DNA of 60,764 nucleotides from Sneathiellales bacterium (GTDB taxonomy: Bacteria; Pseudomonadota; Alphaproteobacteria; JANQFL01): contig JANQFL010000020.1 of assembly GCA_028277845.1 (NCBI GenBank), positions 1-60,764 on the forward strand, written 5' to 3'. A model generated the notes under the pieces. It had not been told where the DNA came from and ran no database searches. It was given only the letters and a program-made list of their open reading frames with translations. Every line of letters starts with the position of its first letter. The stretch's first letter is position 1. Below are positions 52,400 through 60,764 of this stretch, piece by piece. The position numbers and the translations under genes were made by a program.

Positions 52400-52726
52400 G
52401 AAATCTACTTCCGCTTCGATTGGAATTGCCTGTTTCGCACGGAAATCCTACGTCCGTGACAGTTAACAACCTGTTTATTTCGGTAAATTGGTTAACGGAA
52501 AACTACACAAGCGCTATCCATGCTCGACGCAATCGCCCAGTAATTGGATTCGGAGGAATCGGATGGCGGCAAGAGTTGCCCGGTCAACCGTGCAATTCCG
52601 ACCGCTCAGGCGTGGATACAACCCGCGAGTACCGTCGTATCACGTTGTTTTTATTGATGTATTGTTTTGGCATGGTTTCTGCATCGAAGGAGCGCAGCAT
52701 GATTGTCGCTGCCAGAAAGGCCCAAG
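52400..52726. other. divergent control region fliL / flgF
   Basis: About 330 bp without a gene, between leftward fliL-fliM and rightward flgF-flgG. It contains a near-match CtrA box (52463-52477). A TGGC...TTGC pair near 52564 has spacing one base too long for a sigma-54 promoter. Confidence 0.5.
52463..52477. promoter_or_regulatory. near-match CtrA box (TTAA-N7-TTTA)
   Basis: TTAA-CAACCTG-TTTA, 64-78 bp upstream of fliL; one mismatch to the CtrA rule. Confidence 0.4.
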
Positions 52727-53446
52727 ATGCAGAATTCGGAATACATCAGTCTGTCCCTTCAGACCGCCCTTCGGGTGCAGATGGACGTGGTCGCCAACAA
52801 CCTGGCGAACATGAACACCACGGCCTACAAGGCCGAGCATACGTTGTTCAAGGAATACATGGTCGAGACCGAGTCCGGCGAAGAGGTGTCCTTTGTGCAG
52901 GACTGGGGTCTGGTTCGCGACACCACCGAAGGCAAATTCAACACAACCGGTAATCCGTTCGACGTTGCCATCAGCGGCGACGGCTATTTCGTCGTCGAGA
53001 CCGAGGCCGGCTACCAATACACCCGCAACGGACATTTCCGCCTGGACGACACAGGCCGCCTGGTCACGAGTGAAGGCAACCCCGTATTGGACGACGGCGG
53101 ACAGCACATCACGTTCACCGAATTCGATTCGAACGTGAAAATCGCCGGAGACGGCACGATTTCGACCGACGCCGGTGTCCTCGGGCGCCTCGACGTCGTC
53201 ACGTTCGAAAACCAGCAGCTGATGAAGAAAGCCAGCAACAGCAAGTTCGTCACGGCGCAGGATCCGCTGCCGTCCACGACCAGCACGGTCGTTCAAGGCA
53301 TGATCGAAGGTTCGAACGTCAATCCGATCCTGGAAATGACGGACATGATCCGCATCAACCGCGCCTATCAGGCCAACGCCCGCCTGCAAACCAACATCAA
53401 CGAGACCCAGCGCGAAATGCTGCGCCGGATCGCCACCGTCGTCTAA
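52727..53446 (+). CDS. flgF: flagellar basal-body rod protein FlgF
   Basis: A 239-aa distal rod subunit. It has SLSLQTALRVQMDVVANNLANMNTTAYKAEHTLF and the C-terminal EMTDMIRINRAYQANARLQTNINETQREMLRRIA pair. AAAGG lies seven bases before ATG 52727, which is preferred to an upstream in-frame codon at 52703. Confidence 0.95.
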   Translation: MQNSEYISLSLQTALRVQMDVVANNLANMNTTAYKAEHTLFKEYMVETESGEEVSFVQDWGLVRDTTEGKFNTTGNPFDVAISGDGYFVVETEAGYQYTRNGHFRLDDTGRLVTSEGNPVLDDGGQHITFTEFDSNVKIAGDGTISTDAGVLGRLDVVTFENQQLMKKASNSKFVTAQDPLPSTTSTVVQGMIEGSNVNPILEMTDMIRINRAYQANARLQTNINETQREMLRRIATVV

Positions 53447-53491
53447 CCGGCCGACTTCGGAAGACGCCAGAACAGCGCAAGGACAAGAACA

Positions 53492-54277
53492 ATGAGATCC
53501 CTCAGTATCGCTTCCACCGGCATGTTGGCCCAGCAGCTCAATGTGGAGGTCATCTCCAACAACATCGCCAATATGAGCACGACCGGTTACAAGCGCCAAC
53601 GCGCCGAGTTCCAGGACCTGCTGTATCAGGAACTGGAGCGCCCCGGCACGAATTCATCCGATTCCGGCACGATCGTGCCGTCCGGCATTCAGGTTGGTGT
53701 CGGCGTCAAAACCGGGTCGGTGTACCGCATCAATACCCAGGGCAACCTGGCGCAAACGGGCAACCCTTACGATCTGGCCATCAAGGGCAAGGGTTTCTTC
53801 AAGATCACACTGCCCAGCGGCGAGGATTCATATACCCGTGCCGGTTCGTTCCAGATCAACGCCACCGGTCAACTGGTGAACCCCGATGGATACACCGTGG
53901 CACCGGGCATTACGATCCCGCAGAATTCGACCAGCGTGACCATCAATTCCACCGGTGAAGTTCAGGCGAAAGTTGCCGGTCAGTCCGCCCCGCAGACGGT
54001 CGGTCAGCTCGAACTCAACACGTTCTTCAATGAAGCCGGGTTGGAAGCCATCGGTGACAACCTGTTTATGGAAACGCCGGCCTCCGGCACCGCCACCAGC
54101 GGCGTGCCGGGCGGTACGGGCTTCGGCACCATAGCCCAGGGATTTGTCGAAACATCGAACGTGAACGCGGTTCAGGAAATTACCAACCTCATCACCGCAC
54201 AGCGGGCCTACGAGATGAATTCGAAAATCATCACCACGTCGGACGAAATGATGCGTTCGGTCGCGCAGCTCCGTTAA
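53492..54277 (+). CDS. flgG: flagellar distal rod protein FlgG
   Basis: A 261-aa rod subunit. The diagnostic start MRSLSIASTGMLAQQLNVEVISNNIANMSTTGYK and C-terminal TSNVNAVQEITNLITAQRAYEMNSKIITTSDEM are intact. It is 45 bp after flgF. Confidence 0.97.
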   Translation: MRSLSIASTGMLAQQLNVEVISNNIANMSTTGYKRQRAEFQDLLYQELERPGTNSSDSGTIVPSGIQVGVGVKTGSVYRINTQGNLAQTGNPYDLAIKGKGFFKITLPSGEDSYTRAGSFQINATGQLVNPDGYTVAPGITIPQNSTSVTINSTGEVQAKVAGQSAPQTVGQLELNTFFNEAGLEAIGDNLFMETPASGTATSGVPGGTGFGTIAQGFVETSNVNAVQEITNLITAQRAYEMNSKIITTSDEMMRSVAQLR

Positions 54278-54314
54278 CTGCGGCGCGTACCGGATCAACT
54301 GAAAGAAATCGGTC

Positions 54315-55292
54315 ATGACCATCGCGAAAAACATCGTCGCCGGCCTTTGCCTCCTGATTGGTTTGAGTGCCTTGGCCGACGCGGCGCCTCATCCGGTCAA
54401 ATTGCGGCCGGCAATCGTCGTGGACGGATCGGAAATCACTGTCGGTGACCTGTTTTCCGGCGCCGAACAGGCCGGAGAAGTCGCCGATATCACCATTTCG
54501 TTAGCCCCGGCGCCGGGCCGCAAGGTTTACTTCAAGACGTCCTATCTGGCGGCGGTTGCCAGACGCATCGGATTGCACTGGCAGCGCCCGCCTGGCCTGA
54601 AAAAGGTTGCCGTCACCCGCAGCAGCCAGATTATTCCGCGTCAGGATGTCATCGAAGCCATCACCGACGCACTGGACGGTATTGTCGAGCCGGAATCCTA
54701 CGACGTGCAGGTATCGACCCGGTACCTCAACTTGCACGTCTCCCGGACGGCGTTGCCCACGGTGGCTGTCGAAAATCTCAATTTCGACCAGCGTAGCGGC
54801 CGCTTCACCGCAACCCTTCTGGCGCCGGCCGACGATCCCGCCGGCACCCGGACCCGTGTATCCGGCCGCATCCACGAAACGACCGAAATTCCCACGTTGA
54901 AACGGCGCCTGAATCCGGGCGATGTGATAACCGCCCGCGATATCGAATGGCTCAAAGTCCGCAACCGCAAGATCAACCGCAACATCGTACGCAACGATGG
55001 TGAGCTGATCGGCATGAGCCTGAAGCGCGGAACCCGAGTCGGCCGTCCGATTCGCATATCGGATATTCAGCGTCCGATCGTGGTCAAGAAAGGCAGCAAG
55101 GTCGTGATGGAGCTGCGGACCAACTTCATGACACTGACCGCGGCCGGCAAGGCCCTCGAGAATGGCGGTCAAGACGACGTCATTCAAATCGTCAATCTGC
55201 GGAGCCGCAAGACGATTCAGGCCACCGTCATCGCGCCCGGAAAAGTCACCGTCGATTTGGCGCCGCGCAAAATTGCCGCGTCCGCCCAGTAA
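54315..55292 (+). CDS. flgA: flagella basal body P-ring formation protein FlgA
   Basis: A 325-aa periplasmic chaperone for the P ring. A signal peptide (to about residue 24) precedes a SAF-type domain with LKRRLNPGDVITARDIEW and MSLKRGTRVGRPIRISDIQRPIVVKKGSKVVM. It is longer than many homologues because of an N-terminal repeat-like region. Confidence 0.92.
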   Translation: MTIAKNIVAGLCLLIGLSALADAAPHPVKLRPAIVVDGSEITVGDLFSGAEQAGEVADITISLAPAPGRKVYFKTSYLAAVARRIGLHWQRPPGLKKVAVTRSSQIIPRQDVIEAITDALDGIVEPESYDVQVSTRYLNLHVSRTALPTVAVENLNFDQRSGRFTATLLAPADDPAGTRTRVSGRIHETTEIPTLKRRLNPGDVITARDIEWLKVRNRKINRNIVRNDGELIGMSLKRGTRVGRPIRISDIQRPIVVKKGSKVVMELRTNFMTLTAAGKALENGGQDDVIQIVNLRSRKTIQATVIAPGKVTVDLAPRKIAASAQ

Positions 55293-55313
55293 CCGCGTAC
55301 AGGACTCATCACC

Positions 55314-56081
55314 ATGCAGAATTCATACTCCATCCGCACCCTCGTGTTCCGACTGGCGGCGGCCGGGCTGGTAACAGCCTCCCTCGGCGCGTGCAACATC
55401 GTTCAACGCCTGTCGGACGTGGGCCAGGCACCGAAACTTGCGACGATCGAAAACCCTGTACGGGCGAAATCCTACCGTCCCGTGACCATGCCCATGCCGT
55501 CACCGGAACCGCCCAGCCACAGCGCCAACTCGTTGTGGCGTTCAGGTGCCCGTGCCTTCTTCAAGGACCAGCGCGCGGCCCGAGTCGGCGATCTGGTCAC
55601 CGTCAATGTCACGATCGAGGACGAGGCGAGCCTGAATAATACGACGGCACGCAGCCGTGACGCCGACGAGGATGCCCACGCGACAAGCATCCTCGGCATC
55701 GAAACCCGGTTCGGTGAGATCTTTCCCGAGGCCATCGACCCGACCGACCTGGTCGATCTCGGTTCGGACAGCAATCACACCGGTAAAGGCAGCGTCGACC
55801 GCAAGGAGACGGTCAAGGTCAAGTTGGCCGCCACCGTCACCCAGGTCCTGCCGAACGGCAACCTGGTCATCAGCGGCCGGCAGGAAATTCGCGTGAACTT
55901 CGAGGTCCGCGAATTGTCGGTCACCGGCATCGTTCGGCCCGAGGACATTTCGGCGACCAATACCATCAACAGCGAACAGATCGCCGAAGCGCGCGTCGCC
56001 TATGGCGGCCGTGGCCAGATCAGCGATGTCCAACAGCCCCGCTACGGTCAGCAACTGTTCGACATCATCTTCCCGTTCTAA
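55314..56081 (+). CDS. flgH: flagellar L-ring lipoprotein FlgH
   Basis: A 255-aa outer-membrane ring lipoprotein with lipobox SLGAC (Cys at about residue 26). Typical FlgH blocks: SLWRSGARAFFKDQRAARVGDLVTVNVTI and RQEIRVNFEVRELSVTGIVRPEDI, ending QLFDIIFPF. It completes the flgFGAH run. Confidence 0.96.
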   Translation: MQNSYSIRTLVFRLAAAGLVTASLGACNIVQRLSDVGQAPKLATIENPVRAKSYRPVTMPMPSPEPPSHSANSLWRSGARAFFKDQRAARVGDLVTVNVTIEDEASLNNTTARSRDADEDAHATSILGIETRFGEIFPEAIDPTDLVDLGSDSNHTGKGSVDRKETVKVKLAATVTQVLPNGNLVISGRQEIRVNFEVRELSVTGIVRPEDISATNTINSEQIAEARVAYGGRGQISDVQQPRYGQQLFDIIFPF

Positions 56082-56110
56082 GCCGTCCCGCATGAAGGGA
56101 CTCGCAACGG

Positions 56111-56145
56111 AAAAGGGCCGGTTCCTAAGGAACCGGCCCTTTTTC
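56111..56145. terminator. bidirectional terminator after flgH
   Basis: AAAAGGGCCGGTTCC pairs with GGAACCGGCCCTTTT (15 bp) around TAA, between convergent flgH and dksA. Confidence 0.93.
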
Positions 56146-56181
56146 TTGTGCCGCGACGCAAGGTCGGATACGGCGCGAAGC

Positions 56182-56622
56182 CTATTCGTCGCGGTAAATC
56201 TTTTCTCGCCGTTCGTGCCGTTCCTGCGCTTCGATGCTCAATGTCGCGATCGGCCGCGCATCCAGGCGTTTGATGTTGATGGGATCACCCGTGACTTCGC
56301 AATACCCGTATGTACCTTCATCCAGCCGGCGCAGGGCATCTTCGATCTTGCCGATCAGCTTGCGCTGGCGGTCGCGGGTTCTCAGCTCGAGAGATCTGTC
56401 CGTTTCCGTCGACGCCCGGTCGGAGATGTCGGGCTCGTTGACGGAACCCTGCTGCAGGTTCTGCAGTGTCTGCGTCGACTCCTTGAGGATTTCATCCCGC
56501 CATGAGACGAGGCGGCGGCGGAAATACTCGCGCTGCCGCGGGTTCATGAAATCCTCTTCGTCGGAAGGACTGTAATTTCGCGGAAGTTTCTTCGCGTAAA
56601 CCAACTCTTTTGACACGCTCAT
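56182..56622 (-). CDS. dksA: RNA polymerase-binding protein DksA
   Basis: A 146-aa stringent-response cofactor with coiled-coil DxxDxA-region (NEPDISDRASTETDRSLELRTRDRQRKLIGKIEDALRRLDEGTYGYC). The zinc-finger position keeps only one of four cysteines (YGYCEVTGDPIN...ARPIATLSIEAQ), as is common in alphaproteobacteria, so zinc binding is unlikely. It may help adjust flagellar and ribosomal transcription. Confidence 0.92.
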   Translation of the reverse strand: MSVSKELVYAKKLPRNYSPSDEEDFMNPRQREYFRRRLVSWRDEILKESTQTLQNLQQGSVNEPDISDRASTETDRSLELRTRDRQRKLIGKIEDALRRLDEGTYGYCEVTGDPINIKRLDARPIATLSIEAQERHERREKIYRDE

Positions 56623-56751
56623 GACCTTGACTACGCTGCCTTGCTACCCAGTCGCCTCTATCAAGGCGCGGAGTATATGAATCCGGACCCCACCCTGCAA
56701 GCGTATCTCTTCTCCGAGTTTTCACCCCGCCGTGAACAGCGGGTTTCTTTT

Positions 56752-57171
56752 TTACGAGTATTTTGCAATCTCCACTCGCGCGCGCAATTCGATGGCGTCG
56801 AGGGCCTCGAGCAGCCCCGGGTCATCGACCGTTTCACGCTTCAACTGGACTTCCTGCAGGAGCCGGGTCAGCGTCCCGCGCGGGATGGCGCCGTCCAGCA
56901 ACCCAAGGCGGATTTCGTCAAGACGGTCGAGGATATCCGCCCCGCGGCGAACCAGCCGGCGCTTCTTTTCGAGGGAATCGGGAACTTCCTGGAGCGACAG
57001 AAGGCTGTTGACCGCGGCGACCTGCGATACGCCGGAGGCCGGGGCGACGGACGCGTCTTCCGCGCCTTTGTCCAGCTCCGAAACGAACCCGCTGCCGGCC
57101 TTGCCGCTGGCGGATTTCTTCACCCGATGGATGTTCGACGGGCTCGATGCGCCGGGTCCGTAGACTTTCAT
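56752..57171 (-). CDS. fliX: flagellar assembly regulator FliX
   Basis: A 139-aa alphaproteobacterial FliX, which couples class II flagellar assembly to gene activation. Its C-terminal core RRGADILDRLDEIRLGLLDGAIPRGTLTRLLQEVQLKRETVDDPGLLEALDAIELRARVEIAKY is diagnostic. It is divergent from flgI. Confidence 0.92.
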   Translation of the reverse strand: MKVYGPGASSPSNIHRVKKSASGKAGSGFVSELDKGAEDASVAPASGVSQVAAVNSLLSLQEVPDSLEKKRRLVRRGADILDRLDEIRLGLLDGAIPRGTLTRLLQEVQLKRETVDDPGLLEALDAIELRARVEIAKYS

Positions 57172-57235
57172 TGTACCAGACTGTCCTTCTGAACCGGCCG
57201 TGTTGACCGGCTTCTTCGAGGATGCCCCTGCTTTC

Positions 57236-57250
57236 TTAACAAGCTGTAAA
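57236..57250. promoter_or_regulatory. near-match CtrA box (TTAA-N7-TAAA)
   Basis: TTAA-CAAGCTG-TAAA in the 273-bp gap between fliX and flgI, 65-79 bp upstream of fliX; one mismatch to the CtrA rule and the same variant as the flgB-proximal site. Confidence 0.4.
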
Positions 57251-57444
57251 GCATAGGTCTCCGGCGGGCAGTTTTTGCCGGTCGGTGGACGGAAAATTCC
57301 CGGTCCGTTTTTCCGGCGTGAAACACGTATAAAGAATTCATCATATATTTCAATAGCTTATAAGATTCATGCCCGAGATTTCTTTGGCACGGTTTTCGCA
57401 ACGGTCGAAACGACGCAAGAATTCGTTCCTCAGTGATGGGTCCC

Positions 57445-58620
57445 ATGAAGCCAATCGTTCGCAAATTGCCGTTGATGTCCGGAAACGCGCTCAATATCCG
57501 CCGCCGCCTTTATCTGGTTTTTACAGGTCTGTTCCTGGCCAGCCAGTTGGCGCTCTACGCCGTGCCTGCCGCGGCGGCATCGCGGGTCAAGGACATCGCG
57601 GATTTCGAAGGCATTCGGGACAACCATCTCGTCGGCTACGGCCTGGTCGTGGGCCTGAACGGCACGGGCGATTCGCTGACCAATTCGCCGTTCACCAAGC
57701 AAAGCCTGGAAGCCATGCTCGAACGTCTGGGCATGAACATCCGCAACAACAACGTCAAAACCGATAACGTGGCGGCCGTCATGGTGTCCGCCACCCTGCC
57801 CCCGTTCTCGCGCCACGGCACGCGCATCGACGTTTCCGTCAGCGCGCTCGGCGATTCCGAGAGCCTGTTGGGCGGCACCCTTCTCGTCACGCCGCTCATG
57901 GGTGCGGACGGCGAAGTCTACGCCGTAGCCCAGGGTTCGGTCGCCGTCGGCGGCTTTACCGCGACGGGCCAGGGCGGAACCGTCACCAAGGGCGTACCGA
58001 CCAGCGGCCGCATTCCCAACGGCGCCATCGTCGAACGGGAGGTCGGGTTTGAATTCGCCCAGATGAAGAGCGTCCGCATCTCCCTGCGCAATCCGGACCT
58101 GACCACGGCCCGGCGCCTGGCGCAGACCATCAATGCGTACCTGAAGCAGCCCCTGTCCCGCATGTTGGACCCCAATACCGTTCTTCTGGTGGTTCCCGCC
58201 GACCGGCGCAAGGACATGGCCGTGCTGCTGAGTGAGATCGAGCAGCTGCAGATCGAACCGGATCAAATCGCCCGCGTCGTCATCGACGAGCAAAACGGCA
58301 TCATCGTCATGGGCAAGGACGTGCGGGTCGACACGGTCGCCATCAGCCAGGGCAATCTGACGGTTCGCGTCACCGAAACCCCGCAGGTTTCCCAGCCTGC
58401 GCCGTTTTCCCAGACCGGCACGACGACGACGGTCGACCGGACGGATATCGACGTCAGCGAAGGCGGCGACCGCAAGATGACACTGCTGTCGTCCGGCATC
58501 AGCCTGCAGGACCTGGTGGACGGCCTGAATGCCCTGGGCATCGGTCCGCGGGACATGATTTCCATCCTGCAGGCCATCAAGGCCGCCGGCGCACTGCAGG
58601 CGGAGATCGAGGTTCTCTGA
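57445..58620 (+). CDS. flgI: flagellar P-ring protein FlgI
   Basis: About 391 aa, periplasmic ring around the rod. A signal peptide (cleaved after AAA-A) precedes SRVKDIADFEGIRDNHLVGYGLVVGLNGTGDSL, the FlgI hallmark. The C-terminus carries LQDLVDGLNALGIGPRDMISILQAIKAAGALQAEIEVL. Starts at 57433, 57436, 57445 or 57475 are all possible; none has a strong ribosome site. Confidence 0.95.
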   Translation: MKPIVRKLPLMSGNALNIRRRLYLVFTGLFLASQLALYAVPAAAASRVKDIADFEGIRDNHLVGYGLVVGLNGTGDSLTNSPFTKQSLEAMLERLGMNIRNNNVKTDNVAAVMVSATLPPFSRHGTRIDVSVSALGDSESLLGGTLLVTPLMGADGEVYAVAQGSVAVGGFTATGQGGTVTKGVPTSGRIPNGAIVEREVGFEFAQMKSVRISLRNPDLTTARRLAQTINAYLKQPLSRMLDPNTVLLVVPADRRKDMAVLLSEIEQLQIEPDQIARVVIDEQNGIIVMGKDVRVDTVAISQGNLTVRVTETPQVSQPAPFSQTGTTTTVDRTDIDVSEGGDRKMTLLSSGISLQDLVDGLNALGIGPRDMISILQAIKAAGALQAEIEVL

Positions 58621-58937
58621 TGACCGGCAAACTCGACAGCCTCACGGCACTGCAGGCGCAGCAGGCAACGCCCAAGGCCTTCACCCGCGAGGACCGTATC
58701 CGGGCGCAGGCCCGCGACGTGGCGGAATCGTTTGAATCCATGTTCCTGGCGCAGATGTTTGAATTCATGTCATCGGGGCTAGAGGTCGATCCGACATTCG
58801 GCGGCGGCCCGGGTGAAAAGGCGTTCCGCTCGTTGCTCAACAACGAATACGCCAACGGCATCGCCAAGGCCGGCGGTATCGGCGTGGCCGATCCGGTCTA
58901 TCGTGAAATCCTCAAACTCCAGGAAGTGGACCCATGA
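58620..58937 (+). CDS. rod-binding protein (FlgJ N-terminal domain only)
   Basis: A 105-aa version of FlgJ with the rod-cap domain (SFESMFLAQMFEFMSSGLEVDPTFGGGPGEKAFRSLLNNEYANGIAKAGGIG) but no muramidase domain, as usual in alphaproteobacteria. Its ATG overlaps the flgI stop (TGATG). Confidence 0.92.
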   Translation: MTGKLDSLTALQAQQATPKAFTREDRIRAQARDVAESFESMFLAQMFEFMSSGLEVDPTFGGGPGEKAFRSLLNNEYANGIAKAGGIGVADPVYREILKLQEVDP

Positions 58938-59383
58938 GCCAGAACGGAAACCTCATTTCCCTGCTCATTGCCCTGAGCGAGAAACTGATCGATGTCCTGC
59001 GAACCGAATCCGATCTGCTGGAATCCCGCCGGCCGAGTGAACTGAAGGATCTGACGGTCGAAAAAACCAAACTGACCAACGCCTACAACGCCCAGCTTTT
59101 CGCCCTGCAACGGGATCCGTCCCTGGTCAAGCAGGCGGAGCCGCGCCAGGTTGCGCTGCTCAAGCAGGTCACCAATCACCTGAACGACATCATGGAAGCC
59201 AATGTCCGCAAACTGGAGGCCATGAAGACGGTCGCCGAGGGCGTGATCATGGCCGTGGCCGAGGAAGTGACGCGGGAAAACCGCGCCGTCGACCATTACA
59301 CCGACAAGGGCATGGTTCAGCCCGTCGCCAAGAACTGGGCGGTTGCGAAACCGACCTCGCTGGCGTTCGACCGTTCAGTTTGA
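58934..59383 (+). CDS. flagellar export chaperone FlgN-like
   Basis: A 149-aa helical protein that likely escorts hook-filament junction proteins. The N-terminal half LIALSEKLIDVLRTESDLLESRRPSELKDLTVEKTKLTNAYNAQL has the FlgN pattern. It overlaps the previous gene by four bases. Confidence 0.78.
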   Translation: MSQNGNLISLLIALSEKLIDVLRTESDLLESRRPSELKDLTVEKTKLTNAYNAQLFALQRDPSLVKQAEPRQVALLKQVTNHLNDIMEANVRKLEAMKTVAEGVIMAVAEEVTRENRAVDHYTDKGMVQPVAKNWAVAKPTSLAFDRSV

Positions 59384-59445
59384 GATAGGGGAACCGGGCT
59401 TCTATCTAGGCGATCGGGGAAATCCGCCTATACTTAAGACTGCAA

Positions 59446-59505
59446 AAAGGAGCGGGCGGGTGAAGCCCCAACCCAGCATAAGAGCATTCACCCGCCCCTT
59501 TGGTC
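59446..59505 (+). terminator. probable terminator after flgN
   Basis: GGGCGGGTGAA and TTCACCCGCCC pair perfectly (11 bp) across a 22-base loop, flanked by AAAAAGG and CCTTTGG which extend the pairing. No long T-run follows. Confidence 0.55.
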
Positions 59506-59580
59506 CATACTCGATACTCAACTCACGCTACTCTTGGACCAAACTCGGCGAACGGCCCGAAAAACGAGCCGTTCTATGTT

Positions 59581-59946
59581 TCAAAGCTTCTTGTCGACTG
59601 CCATCCCGGCGACATCCCGGAAAAACCTGACGCGCTCGACAATTTCCTCCGGCGGAAATTGGCGCACGACTTTGCCGGTCTCGCTGTCGACGCTCAGGTA
59701 CACGAATTCTCCCGTCTCTTCGTTGAACCGGATCTGCAGACGCGTATTCTCGTCGCTGATGACCTTGGCGCGCAGCATTTCGCCGCGATCGCTGGTGCCT
59801 TCGGCCTCATTGCGGTCGTTGTTGTTCGCCGAGGATTGCTCCTCGGGCTCCGGCGCGCGAATGGCGGTATCCTCGCCCTTCTCCTTCGCCGTGTTCAAAA
59901 CACCGATAGGACGTTGTGTCATTCCTACTGAACCAAAATCGTCCAT
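59581..59946 (-). CDS. FlaG family protein
   Basis: A 121-aa protein. The C-terminal FVYLSVDSETGKVVRQFPPEEIVERVRFF matches FlaG, which affects filament length. AAGGAGG lies seven bases before ATG 59946. It follows flaF in the flagellin transcription direction. Confidence 0.85.
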   Translation of the reverse strand: MDDFGSVGMTQRPIGVLNTAKEKGEDTAIRAPEPEEQSSANNNDRNEAEGTSDRGEMLRAKVISDENTRLQIRFNEETGEFVYLSVDSETGKVVRQFPPEEIVERVRFFRDVAGMAVDKKL

Positions 59947-60004
59947 TGGTGCCCTCCTTTCGCTAGAACACCAAACCGCGCGGCCGCAATACGCGACCGT
60001 TCGG

Positions 60005-60379
60005 TTAGCTTGCCAGCCGGGTCTCTTCTTCTATGTCCACCTTGCCAGCCAGTCCGTCCATGATCGCGCGATTGACATTAATCAGCGCATCGACGTTGAA
60101 CTGGCCCCGCAGGACTCCGGCACTGTGGCGGTCTACCCACAAGGCCAGAGAAATCAATCGTGCTTTCAAGTCGTCGGGAAGCTGGTTTTCGTCGTTTGAC
60201 AAATCGGCTTGCAGGGTCAGCCATAAACGGCGGTTCCAATCGACTGCGTCAAACATTTCCTTGCCGGGTTCGCCGGCCGTTTCCCGCAATGCGCTGGTGA
60301 CCATCGCGAACAAACGGTATTCGGTCTGGCGCGGGCTTTCGGTGACGGTTTGTGCAGTTTGATAAGCCTGTAGTGACAT
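60005..60379 (-). CDS. flaF: flagellar biosynthesis regulator FlaF
   Basis: A 124-aa alphaproteobacterial FlaF, needed for flagellin secretion and translation. It starts SLQAYQTAQTVTESPRQTEYRLFAMVTSAL and has the conserved WNRRLWLTLQADLSNDENQLPDDLKARLISLALWVDRHS. GGAG precedes ATG 60379. It sits directly downstream of flagellin. Confidence 0.94.
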   Translation of the reverse strand: MSLQAYQTAQTVTESPRQTEYRLFAMVTSALRETAGEPGKEMFDAVDWNRRLWLTLQADLSNDENQLPDDLKARLISLALWVDRHSAGVLRGQFNVDALINVNRAIMDGLAGKVDIEEETRLAS

Positions 60380-60523
60380 GGACAAATCTCCGAACTTCCT
60401 AGAATTCAAAACAATGTGCTGGGGTTACTCGACAACCCTAGGACTTTCACTTCGATAACCTCTCGCCCGGTTCCCGGTCGCCATCTGAGCGTGATTAGAT
60501 AGTGACCGGGATGAGAGAGATAC

Positions 60524-60546
60524 GGAGCCGGGCGGCGCCCGGCTCC
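60524..60546 (-). terminator. hairpin after flagellin gene
   Basis: GGAGCCGGGC and GCCCGGCTCC pair (10 bp) around a 3-base loop, just after the flagellin stop. The downstream stretch is pyrimidine-rich rather than pure T. Confidence 0.7.
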
Positions 60547-60556
60547 GCGCCGTCTC

Positions 60557-60764
60557 TTAACGGAAGAGGCCCACCACGGCCTGCGGTGCGCTGTTGGCGA
60601 TCGACAGGGCCTGCACACCAAGCTGCTGCTTGATCTGCAAGGACTGCAACTGAGCGCTCTCCTCAGCCAGGTCGGCGTCCACCAGGTTGCCCACACCCTC
60701 TTTCAGGATGTCGATCAGCTTGGTGGTGAACTGGGCCTGGACCTCGATGCGGTTGGCCGACGAA
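60557..60764 (-). CDS. flagellin, C-terminal part (runs off window)
   Basis: Only the last 68 codons are present. They read [20 protein letters not shown], then [20 protein letters not shown], then [20 protein letters not shown], ending VVGLFR. This is the conserved D0/D1 C-terminus of bacterial flagellin, the filament subunit. The start is beyond the right edge. Confidence 0.95.
   Translation of the reverse strand, partial: SSANRIEVQAQFTTKLIDILKEGVGNLVDADLAEESAQLQSLQIKQQLGVQALSIANSAPQAVVGLFR

Noticed and set aside
52564-52579. TGGC-N8-TTGC as a sigma-54 promoter before flgF
   Set aside because: Spacing between the GG and GC elements is 11 rather than 10 bases, and no other support was seen.
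1-60764. CRISPR arrays, insertion sequences, integrases or prophage genes
   Set aside because: No spaced repeat array, transposase, integrase or phage structural gene was seen; the only repeats are the local ones listed.

Overview
The window looks like a chromosomal segment of a free-swimming alphaproteobacterium of the Rhodospirillales type. The reasons are high GC content, a complete alphaproteobacterial flagellar locus (FliX, FlaF, FlaG, MotE-like, DUF6468-like and stand-alone FhlB genes), flhB followed directly by the cell-cycle kinase gene cckA, a DksA with a degenerate zinc finger, a direct-repeat LexA box near recA, and TTAA-N7-TTAA CtrA boxes. The species cannot be named from the sequence.

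Layout. 0.2-5.2 kb: an SDR and a GMC-type flavin oxidoreductase, a small membrane protein, two lipoproteins (the first with a metzincin-type zinc motif), and a tiny membrane-protein gene broken by a 25-bp tandem duplication. 5.6-12.4 kb: a polyamine-type ABC importer (substrate protein, ATPase, two permeases, the last with an unusual repeat tail), a stand-alone MetE-core methyltransferase and a SAM methyltransferase. 12.5-19 kb: nitronate monooxygenase plus PilZ, a PadR regulator and an RND efflux pair. 19-33.6 kb: housekeeping genes, namely pssA, psd, an Atm1-type ABC exporter, a LysM protein, a dihaem cytochrome c, a LOG-family hydrolase, icd, a cyclic-nucleotide-domain K+ channel, a Nudix hydrolase, alaS and recA.

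33.6-35.5 kb is a low-GC accessory pocket. It has a small helical protein near a perfect SOS box, a highly structured stretch holding a 27-residue hydrophobic peptide gene with its own terminator, and a frameshifted gene.

35.5-60.8 kb is regulatory and flagellar. cckA, flhB, fliR, fliQ, fliE, flgC and flgB run leftward. FhlB, fliO and fliP run rightward. A leftward motor group follows: a giant periplasmic TPR protein, two MotB-like proteins, cheZ, cheY, motE-like, DUF6468-like, fliM and fliL. Rod, ring and chaperone genes flgF, flgG, flgA, flgH, then flgI, flgJ(N) and flgN run rightward, with dksA and fliX on the other strand. The window ends in flaG, flaF and the 3' end of a flagellin gene.

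The genes fit a CckA-CtrA controlled motility programme: CtrA-type boxes lie before flgB/FhlB, cheY, fliL/flgF, fliX/flgI and the nitronate monooxygenase-PilZ pair. The least explained parts are the periplasmic motor module (TPR giant, MotB pair, MotE-like), the duplicated FliN-like segment on FliM, the repeat tail on the ABC permease, and the structured small-peptide element.
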